From Ornithinimicrobium flavum (GTDB taxonomy: Bacteria; Actinomycetota; Actinomycetes; Actinomycetales; Dermatophilaceae), in NCBI RefSeq assembly GCF_004526345.1, contig NZ_CP038213.1, forward strand, positions 3,596,001-3,660,000: DNA of 64,000 bases. The letters run 5' to 3'. Numbering within the stretch: position 1 is the first letter of the stretch; each line of letters begins with the position of its first letter. Below, piece by piece: positions 53,035 through 63,291 of this stretch. The position numbers were made by a program, and so were the translations under genes. The notes under the pieces were generated by a model. That model did not search any database and was not told the origin of the DNA. It saw only the letters and a list, made by a program, of their open reading frames with translations.

Positions 53035-54171
53035 ATGTCCGTTCACGACCAGCCGCTGTCCTTCGCCTACTGGGTGCCCAACGTCTCCGGGGGCCTGGTC
53101 GTCTCCACCGTGGAGCAGCGCACCGACCACGGACCCGCCTACAACATCGACGTGGCCCGCACCGCCGAGCGGGTCGGCTTCGACTACGCCCTGACCCAGG
53201 TGCGCTACCTGGCCAGCTACGGCGCCGACGCCCAGCACGAGTCGGTGAGCTTCTCCCTGGGGCTGCTCGGCCGCACCGAGCGCCTGCGCGTCATCGCCGC
53301 CGTCCACCCGGGCCAGTGGCCGCCCCACATCCTGGCCAAGCTCGCCGCCACGGCCCAGGAGCTGCACGGCGGCCGGCTGGCGCTCAACGTGGTGTCCGGC
53401 TGGTTCAAGGACGAGTACACCCGGCTCGGCCTGGACTGGCTCGAGCACGAGGAGCGCTACCGGCGGGCCGAGGAGTTCATCGAGGTGCTCCGGGGTCTGT
53501 GGGCGGAGGAGCCCTTCACCTTCCGCGGCGACTTCTACCGCACCCGGGAAGCCGTCTTCCGCCCCGCCCCGTCCCGCGCCCCCGAGGTCTTCCAGGGCGG
53601 CAACTCCAGCGCCGCCCGCGAGATGGCCGGCCGGCTCTCGGACGTCTACTTCATGAACGGCAACTCTGTCGAGGGCGTCCGGGAGCAGGTCGTGGACGTC
53701 CGCGCGCGGGCCGCCCGCCATGGTCGGGAGGACGACGTCCGCTTCGGCCTCAACGGCTTCGCCGTCGTGCGGGACACCGAGGCGGAGGCCCGGCGGGTCG
53801 TCGAGGAGATCGTCGAGCGGGCCGACGTCGAGAAGGTGCACGCCTTCGGCGAGGCGGTGCGGCAGGCTGGGCGGTCGACCCAGGACCGGAAGGGGATGTG
53901 GGTCGACTCCGACTTCCGCGACCTGGTGCAGTACAACGACGGCTTCCGCACCGGTCTCGTCGGCACCCCCGATCAGGTCGCCCGCCGGGTCCTGGACCTC
54001 AAGGCGGCCGGGGTGGACGTGCTGCTGTGCGGCTTCCTCCACGTCCGCGAGGAGGTCGAGCGCTTCGGGGAGCAGGTGATCCCGCTGGTCCGCGAGCTCG
54101 AGGCGCAGGGGTATGGCGTCGAGCCCCGCACCGCGGCGGCCACCGCCGCAGCGACGGGGGCGGTGGCGTGA
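53035..54171 (+). CDS. sfnG: FMNH2-dependent dimethylsulfone monooxygenase
   Basis: Oxidises dimethylsulfone to methanesulfinate with O2 and FMNH2, releasing sulfur for assimilation. 378-residue luciferase-like barrel. Seen are the SfnG-type start LSFAYWVPNVSGGLVVSTVEQRTDHGPAYNI, FDYALTQVRYLASYG, HPGQWPPHILAKLAATAQELHGGRLALNVVSGW and FQGGNSSAAREMAG. A related alkanesulfonate monooxygenase (SsuD/MsuD) is the alternative, but the N-terminal block favours SfnG. Partner flavin reductase is upstream; the stop overlaps the OsmC gene start. Confidence 0.85.
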   Translation: MSVHDQPLSFAYWVPNVSGGLVVSTVEQRTDHGPAYNIDVARTAERVGFDYALTQVRYLASYGADAQHESVSFSLGLLGRTERLRVIAAVHPGQWPPHILAKLAATAQELHGGRLALNVVSGWFKDEYTRLGLDWLEHEERYRRAEEFIEVLRGLWAEEPFTFRGDFYRTREAVFRPAPSRAPEVFQGGNSSAAREMAGRLSDVYFMNGNSVEGVREQVVDVRARAARHGREDDVRFGLNGFAVVRDTEAEARRVVEEIVERADVEKVHAFGEAVRQAGRSTQDRKGMWVDSDFRDLVQYNDGFRTGLVGTPDQVARRVLDLKAAGVDVLLCGFLHVREEVERFGEQVIPLVRELEAQGYGVEPRTAAATAAATGAVA

Positions 54172-54734
54172 GCGTGCCGGACCCGGCGGGGACGACACCC
54201 CTCGACGTCGCCGCGCTGGGTGCGAGCCTGCGCCAGCAGCAGCGGCCGGTCAAGGCGCGCTACCGCGACGACCCGGCCAGCGCCGTCATTCCCGCGGAGG
54301 CGTCGGCGACGGTGGACCAGCGGTCCCTCACGGCGACGGTGCCGACGTGGGCCGGTGACCTCGTCGCCGGGCTCCACCCCGGTGCGGGCGGGGACGGCTC
54401 CCGCGCGTGCTCCGCCGACCTGGTCCTGCAGGCCCTCGTGGCCTGCGCGGGGGTCACGCTCGCCGCCGTCGCCACCGCCCTCGGGCTGGAGCTGCGTCGG
54501 GCGCAGGTGCGGGCCAGCACGACCTGGGACGCCCGCGGGACCCTCGGCCTGGACCGGGAGGCCCGGGTCGGGCTGGGCGACGTCGAGCTCGTCCTGGACC
54601 TCGAGGTGCTCACCGCGGACGGCCGCCCGGCCGCCCCGGAGCAGGTGGACAAGCTGGTCCAGCTCACCGAGCGCTACTGCGTCGTGGCCCGCACGCTGAC
54701 CGAGCCCGCGGGGCTGAGCGTCCGGCTGGCGTGA
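54168..54734 (+). CDS. OsmC-family thiol peroxidase-like protein
   Basis: 188 residues. The OsmC fold shows two motifs: SADLVLQALVACAGVTLAAVA with one redox Cys, and QLTERYCVVARTLTEP with the second. Such proteins reduce organic hydroperoxides; homologues often sit in sulfur-source operons. GTG start overlaps the sfnG stop (GTGA). The last codons run into a 17-bp tandem repeat, which supplies the stop. Confidence 0.85.
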   Translation: MSVPDPAGTTPLDVAALGASLRQQQRPVKARYRDDPASAVIPAEASATVDQRSLTATVPTWAGDLVAGLHPGAGGDGSRACSADLVLQALVACAGVTLAAVATALGLELRRAQVRASTTWDARGTLGLDREARVGLGDVELVLDLEVLTADGRPAAPEQVDKLVQLTERYCVVARTLTEPAGLSVRLA

Positions 54735-54789
54735 GCGTCCGGCTGGCGTGAGCGTGCGGCCGGCGTGAGCGTGCGGCCGGCGTGAGCGT
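54715..54789. repeat. 17-bp tandem repeat at the osmC/mnhG junction
   Basis: Unit GTGAGCGTCCGGCTGGC, repeated at 54715 (first base different), 54731, 54748, 54765, with a partial fifth at 54782. Two versions alternate in pairs (CCGGCT and GCGGCC). It spans the osmC stop and ends 1 bp before the mnhG stop. Confidence 0.9.
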
Positions 54790-54790
54790 C

Positions 54791-55141
54791 TCAGGTGCTG
54801 TCGTGCTGGGCCCCGCTGGAACGCCCCAGGTGGATGTCGGTCGGCGCGATCTGCCCGGTGCGGAAGCCGGCCCGGCCCACCATGTGCGCACCGGCCGGGA
54901 TGGTGAGCAGCTGGAAGACGCCGATGAGCACGAGCATCCCGACGTCCAGACCCGAGCGGGTGCGCAGGCCCACCCCCAGGATCACGAGCAGGACGCCCAG
55001 GACCTGGGGCTTGGTGCCCGCGTGCATGCGGGTCAGGAGGTCGGGGAAGCGCAGCAGCCCGACCGAGGCGGCCACGCACAGCATGGCCCCCAGCAGCAGG
55101 CAGACCAGCCCGGCGACGTCGAGCACGTCGGTGAGGCTCAT
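54791..55141 (-). CDS. mnhG: Na+/H+ antiporter subunit MnhG
   Basis: Small membrane subunit of the Mrp/Mnh multisubunit sodium-proton antiporter, 116 residues. Three membrane helices, with VGLLRFPDLLTRMHAGTKPQVLGVLLVILGVGL as the family signature (RMHA). Last gene of the operon; its start overlaps mnhF by 4 bp. Confidence 0.93.
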   Translation of the reverse strand: MSLTDVLDVAGLVCLLLGAMLCVAASVGLLRFPDLLTRMHAGTKPQVLGVLLVILGVGLRTRSGLDVGMLVLIGVFQLLTIPAGAHMVGRAGFRTGQIAPTDIHLGRSSGAQHDST

Positions 55142-55524
55142 GACGCACCCCCCGTCCGCCCGCCCGGTTGCGGGGCCCGGGTGGCTCCCCGGCCCAGCGA
55201 GCGGGGGTCGTCCTCGAGCCGGTCCGGGGCCGGCGGGATGAAGGGGGTGTCGCGGTCCCGGGCCACGAAGCGGGCCACCGCGACCGAGCCCATGAAGCCC
55301 ACGAGGGACAGCGAGATGAGCAGCGGCAGGGTGGTCCACGCCTCGGTGAGCGCAGCGTAGGCGCCGAGCGCGCAGACCACGATCGAGACCATGGTGTCCG
55401 AGGCCACGACCCGGTCCAGGACGCTGGGGCCGATCGTCACCCGGATCAGCGTGAGGAAGGCCGAGAGCGCCAGCAGCCCACCGATGATCCAGGTGAGGAC
55501 GGTCTCGATGCTGTCGACGCTCAT
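55138..55524 (-). CDS. mnhF: Na+/H+ antiporter subunit MnhF
   Basis: 128 residues with three membrane helices. The family signature RVTIGPSVLDRVVASDTMVSIVVCALG is present; then LPLLISLSLVGFMGSVAVARFVARD. The tail after residue 95 is longer than in MnhF of Bacillus or Staphylococcus and is Pro/Arg-rich. Overlaps mnhE and mnhG by 4 bp each. Confidence 0.92.
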   Translation of the reverse strand: MSVDSIETVLTWIIGGLLALSAFLTLIRVTIGPSVLDRVVASDTMVSIVVCALGAYAALTEAWTTLPLLISLSLVGFMGSVAVARFVARDRDTPFIPPAPDRLEDDPRSLGRGATRAPQPGGRTGGAS

Positions 55525-56153
55525 CGGATCTCCTCGTCCTCGGCGGGGGTGGCGGCGGGGGTGGCGGGGGTGCCTGCCCCGTCCCGCTCGGCGAGCCGGG
55601 CCTGGGCCTCGCGGCGCCGCCGGGGGTGCAGCAGCTCGGCGGCGTCCGGGTGCAGCGCACGCAGCACCCGGGCCTCCTGGCCCCGGACCCGGTGCCGGAC
55701 CCGCTCCGCCTCCGCCCGGGTGCGCACCCCCAGGGCGTGGATGGTCAGGACCCGCTCCCGCGAGTCGAGGTCGATGACCACCGACCCCGGCACCAGCGCG
55801 ACCATCTCCGCGGTGAGGGTCTGCAGCAGGACGTCGTCGCCGACCAGCTCCATGTCCATGACGACGCCGCGCGCCGGCCTCCCGGGGCGGACGGCCAGCC
55901 ACGACACCTCGACCGAGGAGCGTACGACGTCGTAGAGGAACCGGACGACCAGCACCACCACCCCCCAGGGGCGGGGTCGCAGCCGGAAGTTCACCCGGGG
56001 CAGCGGGAAGAAGGCGAGCACGAGGTAGCCGAAGACCAGTCCGCCCAGAACGTTGCCCCAGCTCAGGCTCCCCCACAGCAGCACCCAGACCGCGGCCAGC
56101 CAGGCGAGCCCACCCAGGGAGACCCGCAACCGGCGCAGGGAGGACAGGTTCAC
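55521..56153 (-). CDS. mnhE: Na+/H+ antiporter subunit MnhE
   Basis: 210 residues: two N-terminal membrane helices (WLAAVWVLLWGSLSWGNVLGGLVFGYLVLAFFPLP is the key block), then FLYDVVRSSVEVSWLAVRPG and LTAEMVALVPGSVVIDLDSRERVLTIHALG. An Arg/Glu-rich C-terminal extension of about 45 residues is more than the family needs. GTG start overlaps the mnhD stop. Confidence 0.92.
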   Translation of the reverse strand: MNLSSLRRLRVSLGGLAWLAAVWVLLWGSLSWGNVLGGLVFGYLVLAFFPLPRVNFRLRPRPWGVVVLVVRFLYDVVRSSVEVSWLAVRPGRPARGVVMDMELVGDDVLLQTLTAEMVALVPGSVVIDLDSRERVLTIHALGVRTRAEAERVRHRVRGQEARVLRALHPDAAELLHPRRRREAQARLAERDGAGTPATPAATPAEDEEIR

Positions 56154-57703
56154 AGCATCGCCCCCGCTCCCAGGACGGCCTCGAGGTAGGGCGTGCGCAG
56201 CATGAGGTCCACCGCCGCCCGGGTGGTGATCTCGAACAGGGGCCCGGCGACCACCGTCAGGCCCACCCCGACCAGGACCAGGGCGGTCGTGGGCACCAGC
56301 ACGCCGGCGCCGAGCGCCTCGTGGTAACCGCCGCGCAGCGGCCCCTGCCCCGTCAGCCCGCGGGCGTTCTCGGACCAGAAGGCCCGGCCCCAGACCTTCG
56401 CGACGGCATACAGGGTGAGCAGGGAGTTGGCCACGGAGCCGACGACGACCGTCAGCGCCAGCCACCCCCCGTCGGCCACCCCCGCCTGGAGCAGGCCGAC
56501 CTTGCCCAGGAAGCCGCTGAAGGGCGGGATGCCGGCGAGGTTCATCGCCGGCACGAAGAAGAGGATGCCCACGACCGGGGCGATCCGGGCCAGGTCGCCG
56601 AGCCGGGTGGAGTCGGAGGAGCCGCCCACCCGCTCGACCAGCCCGACGACGAGGAAGAGCGTGGTCTGGATGAGGATGTGGTGGGCGACGTAGAAGATGG
56701 CCGCCCCCAGGCCGTGGGTGCTGCCCAGCGCGATCCCGAAGAGCATGTAGCCGATGTGGCTCACCAGCGTGAAGGACAGCATCCGCTTGATGTCGTCCTG
56801 GGCGATCGCGCCCAGGATCCCGACGAGCATGGTCAGCAGGGCCGCCCACAGCAGCAGGTCCTCGAAGCGCCCGCCGGGGAAGAGCAGCGTCTGCGTGCGG
56901 ATCATCGCGTAGATGCCGACCTTGGTGAGCAGGCCGGCGAAGACGGCGGTGACCGGGGCCGGCGCCGTGGGGTAGGAGTCGGGCAGCCACCCGGACATCG
57001 GGAAGACCGCGGCCTTCACCGCGAAGCCGACCAGCAGCATGAGCTGCAGCAGCGCCGCCGTCCCGGGCGAGATGTCCCCCAGGCGCTGGCTCAGCAGGGC
57101 CAGGTTGACCGTGCCGGTGGCGGCGTAGACCATGCCGATGGCCGCCAGGAAGATCATCGAGGACAGCAGCGAGACGAAGACGTAGGTGGTGCCCGCTCGC
57201 ACCCGCTCCGCCGTGCCGCCGAGGGTCAGCAGCACGAAGCTGGCGGCGAGCAGCATCTCGAAGCCGACGTAGATGTGGAACAGGTCGCCGGAGATGAAGG
57301 TCGTGGTGACCCCGGCCGCGAGCACGAGCAGCGTGGGGTGGAAGACCGGCAGCGGCGCGTGCCCGTCGCTCTCGTCGTCGAAGCTGCTCGCCCCCTGCCC
57401 GATCGAGTAGGCCAGGACCGCCATGGTCACGGTCGTCGAGACGATGATCATGATCGCCGAGAGCCGGTCGACGACCAGGATGATGCCCTCCTCGGGCAGC
57501 CACCCCCCGACGTGCATCACCTGCGGGCCCAGGGTGTCCGCCGCCCACAGCAGGACACCGGCGGTGGCCAGCATGCCGGTCAGGACGGTCATGCTCACGG
57601 CACGCTGCACCCAGGTGCGTCCCGCGGCCGCCAGGGTGAGGCCGGCCCCGACCAGCGGCAGCAGGACCATGAGCGGCACGAGCACGGAGAACTCGCTGGT
57701 CAC
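56150..57703 (-). CDS. mnhD: Na+/H+ antiporter subunit MnhD
   Basis: 517 residues, about 14 membrane helices, homologous to proton-pumping NuoN/NuoM subunits. Key features: GDLFHIYVGFEMLLAASFVLL with the functional Glu, VGFAVKAAVFPMSGWLPDSYPTAPAPVTAVFAGLLTKVGIYA with the conserved Lys residues, and AIAQDDIKRMLSFTLVSHIGYM. Overlaps mnhC and mnhE by 4 bp. Confidence 0.95.
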   Translation of the reverse strand: MTSEFSVLVPLMVLLPLVGAGLTLAAAGRTWVQRAVSMTVLTGMLATAGVLLWAADTLGPQVMHVGGWLPEEGIILVVDRLSAIMIIVSTTVTMAVLAYSIGQGASSFDDESDGHAPLPVFHPTLLVLAAGVTTTFISGDLFHIYVGFEMLLAASFVLLTLGGTAERVRAGTTYVFVSLLSSMIFLAAIGMVYAATGTVNLALLSQRLGDISPGTAALLQLMLLVGFAVKAAVFPMSGWLPDSYPTAPAPVTAVFAGLLTKVGIYAMIRTQTLLFPGGRFEDLLLWAALLTMLVGILGAIAQDDIKRMLSFTLVSHIGYMLFGIALGSTHGLGAAIFYVAHHILIQTTLFLVVGLVERVGGSSDSTRLGDLARIAPVVGILFFVPAMNLAGIPPFSGFLGKVGLLQAGVADGGWLALTVVVGSVANSLLTLYAVAKVWGRAFWSENARGLTGQGPLRGGYHEALGAGVLVPTTALVLVGVGLTVVAGPLFEITTRAAVDLMLRTPYLEAVLGAGAML

Positions 57704-58308
57704 GACCGCTCACCCCCCGGTGCGGGCGGCGGGTCGGTCTGCGTCGGCTCGCTCCCGGCGCCGGCGTCGACGACGTCCTGAGGGTCGTCGGTGCCCTCCC
57801 CGGGGCCGGCGACGGCGTGCTCCTCGCGCTCGGTGGTGGGTGTCCACGGGTCACCGGGTATGCCGTAACGCCGCTCGCTGCGCTCGCTCTCGGCGGTGAT
57901 CTCCGCGGCCCGCTCCTTGGCGGAGCGGTCGTCCCCGGTGTCGTCGGCCTCGGCGCGGGCGTGGATCCGCGCCGACTCGGTGTCGTCGTCCACCAGGTCC
58001 TGGCGGCCCAGCTGCCAGGACCGGTGCGCCAGGGCCAGCACGAAGGCCGTCATCGCCAGGGTGATGACGATGGCGGTGAGGACCAGGGCCTGCGGGACGG
58101 GGTCGGCCAGCGGGGCGCCCTCGTCGTTCGACCCGATGATCGGCGGGGCGCCGGCGTCGCCGGAGCCGATGACGAAGATGAGGTTGATGCCGTTGCCCAT
58201 GAGCAGGAAGCCCATGAGGGCGCGGACCATCGAGCGGGAGAGGAAGAGGTAGACCCCGGTGCCGACCAGGATGCTCGAGACCACGACGAGGGTGAGGTTG
58301 GGGGTCAT
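57700..58308 (-). CDS. mnhC: Na+/H+ antiporter subunit MnhC
   Basis: 202 residues. The first 115 are the NuoK-like membrane part (SILVGTGVYLFLSRSMVRALMGFLLMGNGINLIFVIG; VPQALVLTAIVITLAMTAFVLALAHR). The last 85 form an acidic, probably unstructured tail unusual for MnhC. The start overlaps the end of mnhA when the latter's frame is repaired. Confidence 0.93.
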   Translation of the reverse strand: MTPNLTLVVVSSILVGTGVYLFLSRSMVRALMGFLLMGNGINLIFVIGSGDAGAPPIIGSNDEGAPLADPVPQALVLTAIVITLAMTAFVLALAHRSWQLGRQDLVDDDTESARIHARAEADDTGDDRSAKERAAEITAESERSERRYGIPGDPWTPTTEREEHAVAGPGEGTDDPQDVVDAGAGSEPTQTDPPPAPGGERS

Positions 58309-61249
58309 GAGCCGACCCCTCCCGCTGGCGCTCGCGGCTGATCTGCTCGTCGATCCCCGAGCCCAGGCTGCGGAGGATGTCGAGCATGAGTCCGAGGACG
58401 ACGAGGTAGACGCCGACGTCGAAGAGCAGGGAGCTGACGAGGGGGACCTCCCCGATGAGGGGGACCTCGACGTAGGTGTGCCAGGTCCGCAGGGCCGGGC
58501 TGCCCAGGGCCATCGGGATGAGCGCCGAGCCGGCGGCGACGAAGAGCCCGGTGCCGAGCAGCACCGCCGGCATGACCGGCAGGGCGGCCCGCAGCTCGAA
58601 GCCGCGGCCGGCCAGGTAGCGCAGGCACAGGGCCAGGCCGCCGACGATACCGGCGGCGAAACCGCCACCGGGCTGGTTGTGCCCGGCCAGCAGCAGGTAG
58701 ATCGACCAGAGCAGCACCGTGTGGAAGACCAGCCGGGTGACGATCTCGAAGATCGTGGACCGGCGCTGGGGGTCGAGCTGGTCGCCGACGCTGATCCACC
58801 GGGTGGGGTCGGAGGCCAGGGAGGTCGTGGGCTTGCGGTCCCGCATGGTGGCCAGCCGGCCCCGGGTGGTGCGCAGCCCCTCGCGGACGCCCTCGACGAC
58901 CTCGTCGCGCAGGAAGACCAGGCTGGCCACGCCGGTGGCGCAGGCCAGCACGACCGACAGCTCACCCATGGTGTCCCAGGCGCGGACGTCGACCAGGATG
59001 ACGTTGACGATGTTGTAGCCGCCGCCGTACTCGACCGCACGCTCGGGCAGCCCCACCCCGGCCGGCTCGTGCACCCGGGAGGACGCGGCGATCATCGCGA
59101 CCACCCCGACGATGCCGCCGACCGCGACGCCCACCAGGCCGCGGACCCGCCGGGTCATCGGGCTCGGGTCGTCCGGGAAGCGGCCGGACAGCCGGCGCAG
59201 CACGAGGACGAGGACGACGAGGGTGACGGTCTCGACGAGGACCTGGGTGAGCGCGAGGTCCGGCGCGCCGTGGAGCAGGAAGAGCAGCGCCGTGCCGTAG
59301 CCGGCGACGCTCACCAGGAAGACGGCGCGGAAGCGGCGCCGCGCCCGGGTCGCGAGCACGGACGCCAGCACCACGAGGACTGCGACGGCGACCTGCGCGG
59401 CACTGTCGGCCAGCCGCACCTCCTCCGGCCAGGTTGCCCCCGCGGTGAGCAGCTGCACCGTCGGGAGCACCACGAGGACGGCCAGGATCGTGCCGAGCAG
59501 CACCGGGAGGGAGCCCCGCTGCAGGAAGCCGGTGATCTCCAGCGAGGCGCGGTCCAGGGTCCGCATGATCTGCTGGTAGGTCCGGCCGAGGTCGACCGGC
59601 GACAGCGGGATGGGCACCTCGACGGGGCGCCGGGCCTGCAGGCCCCACCACAGCGCGCCGCCTGCCCAGATAAGGGCCGACACCGCCAGCGGCAGCCCCC
59701 ACCCGTGCCACAGCCCCAGGTGCACCTCCGTGGTGTCCGCCACGGCCGTCACCGCCGCGGTGTGCGGCTCGAGGACGCCCTCCAGCGCCTTCGAGGTGAC
59801 ACCCAGGGCGAGCCCGCCCACCGCCAGCAGGAGGGGTATGCCGACCAGCAGGGCACCCGGCGGGTGCCAGTCGGTCTCCGGCTGGATGGCGACGGGGGTG
59901 GCGCCGCCGTCCTCGGCGTCGGGCGTCGCGGGCTGGGTCGGCCCCCGGGACCCGTCGGTGAAGGCGCCCCACACGAAGCGCAGGGAGTAGGCCATCGTCA
60001 GGACCGAGCCGAGGACCACCGAGCCGAGCGCCAGGCCCTGGAGCGACCAGAGGCCGTCCGGCGGGGAGAGCAGGGCCGTGACGGCGGCCTCCTTGCCGAC
60101 GAAGCCGATCAGGACCGGCAGTCCGGCCATCGACATCGCCGCCAGGGTCCCCGCGAGCGCCAGCAGCGGAGCCTTGCGGCGCACCCCGACCAGCTTGCGG
60201 ATGTCCCGGGTGCCGGCGGCGTGGTCGATGGCCCCGGTCGTCAGGAAGAGAGCGGCCTTGAACAGCGAGTGGGCCACGACCAGGGTGAGGCCGGCCAGCA
60301 TGGCGCCCGTGCTGCCGTAGCCCAGGAGCAGGGTGAGGAAGCCCAGCTGGCTGACCGTGCCGTAGGCGAGGAGAAGCTTGAGGTCGGTCTGCCGGGTGGC
60401 GCGGAACGCCCCGAGGAGCATCGTGGCCGACCCGAGCACGAGGATCGTGACCTGCCAGGCCGGCAGGTCGGCATACCCGGGCGCCAGCCTGGCCACGAGG
60501 TAGACCCCCGCCTTGACCATCGCGGCGGCGTGCAGGTAGGCGCTGACCGGGGTGGGCGCGGCCATGGCACCGGGCAGCCAGAAGTGGAAGGGGAGCAGCG
60601 CGGACTTGGTGATCGCCCCGACGAGCAGGAGCACGATCCCCCAGGTGACGGCGGTGCCGGTGTGCGGGGAGCCGACGATCTCGCTGATGCGGTAGGTGCC
60701 GGCGTCCTGACCGATCAGGACGATGCCCACGAGCATCGCCAGCCCGCCGAAGGTGGTGACGATGAGCGCCTGCTTGGCCGCGCGGGTGCTCGCGGCGCTC
60801 GTGGTGAGGTAGCCGACGAGCAGGTAGGAGAGCACCGTGGTGATCTCCCAGAAGATGTAGAGCACCAGCAGGTCGTCGGTCGTGACCAGCCCGAGCATGG
60901 CTCCGGCGAACCCCACGAGAGAGCCGGCGAGCAGCGACAGGTTGCCGTCGTCCTCGTCGAAGTAGGAGGCGCAGTAGAGCAGGACGAGCGCCCCGATGCC
61001 CGAGACGATGAGCGTCATCACCCAGGCGAGGGTGTCCATCCGGAAGACGAGGTCCATGCCGAGGTCACGGACCCAGCGGAAGCCCTCCTCGTGCGCCCGG
61101 TCCGCCGACGGGATCCGGGTCGCGGCCCACACCGCGGTGACGGCGGGTGCGAGGGCCAGCACGTAGAACGCGCGGGTGCCGAGCAGGCGCAGGAGGACGG
61201 GGGCGAGGACGGCCGCCACCAGGTGCGCCACCAGCAGGGTCGCGATCAT
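58305..61249 (-). CDS. mnhA: Fused Na+/H+ antiporter subunits MnhA-MnhB, frameshift at the end
   Basis: About 981 residues. The N-terminal 700 or so are MnhA, a NuoL-like proton channel: FWEITTVLSYLLVGYL, KSALLPFHFWLPGAMAAPTPVSAYLHAAAMVKAGVYL and LLAYGTVSQLGFLTLLLG. An MbhD/E-like middle (LFLLHGAPDLALTQVLVETVTLV) follows. The end is MnhB (FHTVLLWSIYLLLAGHNQPGGGFAAGIVGGLALCLRYL), the usual actinobacterial fusion. One extra C in CCCC 58316-58319 would end it at TGA 58305, in the 4-bp overlap used by all genes of this operon; as written it overruns mnhC. Confidence 0.9.
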
Positions 61250-61333
61250 GTGCGGCCCTTCCTCGTGTGCGTGACGTGTCCTCCAAGATTACCCGACCGA
61301 GCGGCCCGTCCGGACCGCCCGGGAGGGGACGGC

Positions 61334-61372
61334 GGAGAGCCCCGGCCCACCGTGGGTGGGTCAGGGCTCTCC
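61334..61372 (-). terminator. Terminator hairpin after rplI
   Basis: GGAGAGCCC (61334-61342) pairs with GGGCTCTCC (61364-61372), with a C/G-rich loop that can itself fold. It lies 12 bp past the rplI stop and before the mnh operon start. No U-tract, as is common in high-G+C genomes. Confidence 0.65.
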
Positions 61373-61383
61373 GGTGTCGGTCG

Positions 61384-61830
61384 TCAGGAGGCGACGACGG
61401 TGACCGTGACGTCTGCGGCGACCTCGTCGTGCAGACGCACGTGGACGGGGTGCTCGCCGAGGCTGCGGATCGGGGTGCGCAGCTCGATGCGGCGCTTGTC
61501 GACCTGCGGGCCCCCGGCGGCCACGATCGCGTCGGCGATCTCGGAGGGCGTGACGGCGCCGAAGAGGCGGCCGCCCTGCCCGGCGCGGGCGGTGACGGTG
61601 ACGGCCGAGCCCTCGAGCTTCGCCTTGGCGGCGGAGGCGTCCTCGGCGGAGCGCAGCGCGCGCTTGACGCGGCCGGCCTTGATCGAGTCGACCTGCTTCT
61701 GGCCGCCCTTGGTCCACGGGGTGGCGACCTTCCGGGGCAGCAGGTAGTTGCGGGCGTAGCCGTCCTTGACGTCGACGACGTCACCGGCCTCGCCGAGGCC
61801 GGACACGGGCTGGGTCAGGATGATGCGCAT
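61384..61830 (-). CDS. rplI: 50S ribosomal protein L9
   Basis: 148 residues, full length. The N-terminal rRNA-binding domain ([36 protein letters not shown]) is linked by the long helix to the C-terminal domain ([14 protein letters not shown] ... [17 protein letters not shown]). Last gene of the rpsF-ssb-rpsR-rplI operon. Confidence 0.97.
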   Translation of the reverse strand: MRIILTQPVSGLGEAGDVVDVKDGYARNYLLPRKVATPWTKGGQKQVDSIKAGRVKRALRSAEDASAAKAKLEGSAVTVTARAGQGGRLFGAVTPSEIADAIVAAGGPQVDKRRIELRTPIRSLGEHPVHVRLHDEVAADVTVTVVAS

Positions 61831-61854
61831 GATCTTCTCTTCTCCGTTCCGTGA

Positions 61855-62091
61855 TCAGCGGGAGGAGCTGCTGTAGGGCAGCAGCGCCATCTCGCGGGCG
61901 TTCTTGACGGCGTTGGCGATGCGACGCTGCTCCTGGACCGAGACACCGGTCACCCGGCGGGCACGGATCTTGCCCCGGTCGGAGATGAACTTGCGCAGCA
62001 GCGCGGTGTCCTTGTAGTCGATGGACTCGATCTTGGCGGACTTGAGCGGGTTCGCCTTCTTCTTGGGCTTACGAATGACGGGCTTGGCCAT
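61855..62091 (-). CDS. rpsR: 30S ribosomal protein S18
   Basis: 78 residues, with [50 protein letters not shown], which is the S18 core in full. The extra Lys-rich N-terminus (KPKKKANPL) is normal in actinobacteria. It has no Cys, so it is the zinc-independent form. Binds S6 in the ribosome; S6 is encoded three genes upstream. Confidence 0.97.
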   Translation of the reverse strand: MAKPVIRKPKKKANPLKSAKIESIDYKDTALLRKFISDRGKIRARRVTGVSVQEQRRIANAVKNAREMALLPYSSSSR

Positions 62092-62172
62092 CGTGGTGCT
62101 CTCCCTTTCCTGAAGAGCCCGAGCTGAGCTCGGGATGGGTGGGTCGTGCTGTGTATGGGGTGGTGCCGGGGA

Positions 62173-62814
62173 TCAGAACGGGGGCTCGTCGTAGGACGGG
62201 GCCCCGCCCCATCCGCCACCGGACTGGCCGCCACCGGACTGGCCTCCGCTGGAGGCGCCGCCGCTGGCCCACGGGTCGTTGTCCGGGGTGGACTGGCCAC
62301 CCGCGGAGGAGCCGGACGACTGCTGGCCGCCGGAGGGCTGGTTGCCCCAGCCGCCCTGACCGCCCTGACCGCCCTGACCGGCGGACTGACCACCTCCCTG
62401 GCCGCCGCCCTGCCAGCCGCCGCCGCCCTGACCGCCCTGCCCACCCTGGCGCTGGGCCTTGGTGACCGAGGCGGTGGCGTAGCGCAGCGAGGGGCCGACC
62501 TCGTCGACCTGCATCTCCATGACCGTGCGGTTCTCCCCCTCCGGCGTCTGCCAGGAGCGGGAGACCAGCCGGCCGGTGGCGATGACGCGGTCGCCGCGGT
62601 GCAGGCTCTCGGCGGCGTGCTCGGCCGCCTCGCGCCAGACCGAGCAGCGCATGAACAGCGTCTCCCCGTCCTTCCAGTCGTTGGTCTGACGGTCGAACGT
62701 GCGGGGCGTCGAGGCCACGGTGAAGTTGGCGACGGCCGCACCGCTGGGGGTGAAGCGCAGCTCGGGATCGGCGGTGAGGTTGCCGATCACGGTGAGGGGA
62801 GTCTCTCCGGCCAT
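62173..62814 (-). CDS. ssb: Single-stranded DNA-binding protein
   Basis: 213 residues. OB fold at about 1-115 ([55 protein letters not shown]). A long linker of Gly/Gln/Ser repeats follows, then the acidic tip ending DEPPF that recruits repair and replication partners. Tetramer in replication; placed between rpsF and rpsR as in most bacteria. Confidence 0.97.
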   Translation of the reverse strand: MAGETPLTVIGNLTADPELRFTPSGAAVANFTVASTPRTFDRQTNDWKDGETLFMRCSVWREAAEHAAESLHRGDRVIATGRLVSRSWQTPEGENRTVMEMQVDEVGPSLRYATASVTKAQRQGGQGGQGGGGWQGGGQGGGQSAGQGGQGGQGGWGNQPSGGQQSSGSSAGGQSTPDNDPWASGGASSGGQSGGGQSGGGWGGAPSYDEPPF

Positions 62815-62885
62815 GTCAGGTCATCCTTGATCCGTGAGGGTTACGTGTGGTCGGTGCCGGTGGCGGGGACGTCGGAGGACGAGCC

Positions 62886-63173
62886 TCAGGCGTCGCGACG
62901 GAGCAGCTTGGTCCGCAGGACGGACTCGTTGAGCCCCAGCTGGCGGTCCAGCTCCTGGACGGTCGCGGGCTCGGCGGTCATCATGACCACGACGTAGATG
63001 CCTTCGGCCTGCTTCTTGATCTCGTAGGCCAGGCGCCGACGACCCTGGACGTCGATCTCGTCGACGGTGCCACCGTCCTTGGGGACGACGGCGAGCATCT
63101 TCTCCAGCGTGGGCTGGAGGTTGCGCTCGTCGGTCTCGGGGTCGAGGATCATCATCATCTCGTACTGACGCAT
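62886..63173 (-). CDS. rpsF: 30S ribosomal protein S6
   Basis: 95 residues, complete: [16 protein letters not shown], the LYEIKK-type motif [21 protein letters not shown] and the helix [24 protein letters not shown] 63173 has a GGAGG site 9 bp upstream and is the usual S6 start; the longer frame from 63305 has no such support. First gene of the operon, with its promoter in the 218 bp upstream. Confidence 0.97.
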   Translation of the reverse strand: MRQYEMMMILDPETDERNLQPTLEKMLAVVPKDGGTVDEIDVQGRRRLAYEIKKQAEGIYVVVMMTAEPATVQELDRQLGLNESVLRTKLLRRDA

Positions 63174-63291
63174 GCGGGAACCCACCTCCTTCGGTCTCAT
63201 GCGGTCACGGTCTCTCCGTGACAGGAGGGCTTCATACGTCTCACCGCCACCCGGGGCCAGCCTCCCACCGACGAGGGCGACGGCGCAGAAG

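Noticed and set aside
58305..61249. MnhA extended to 1132 residues past the mnhC start
   Set aside because: The extension is Arg/Pro/His-rich and overlies mnhC. A single-base run-length error in CCCC 58316-58319 explains it.
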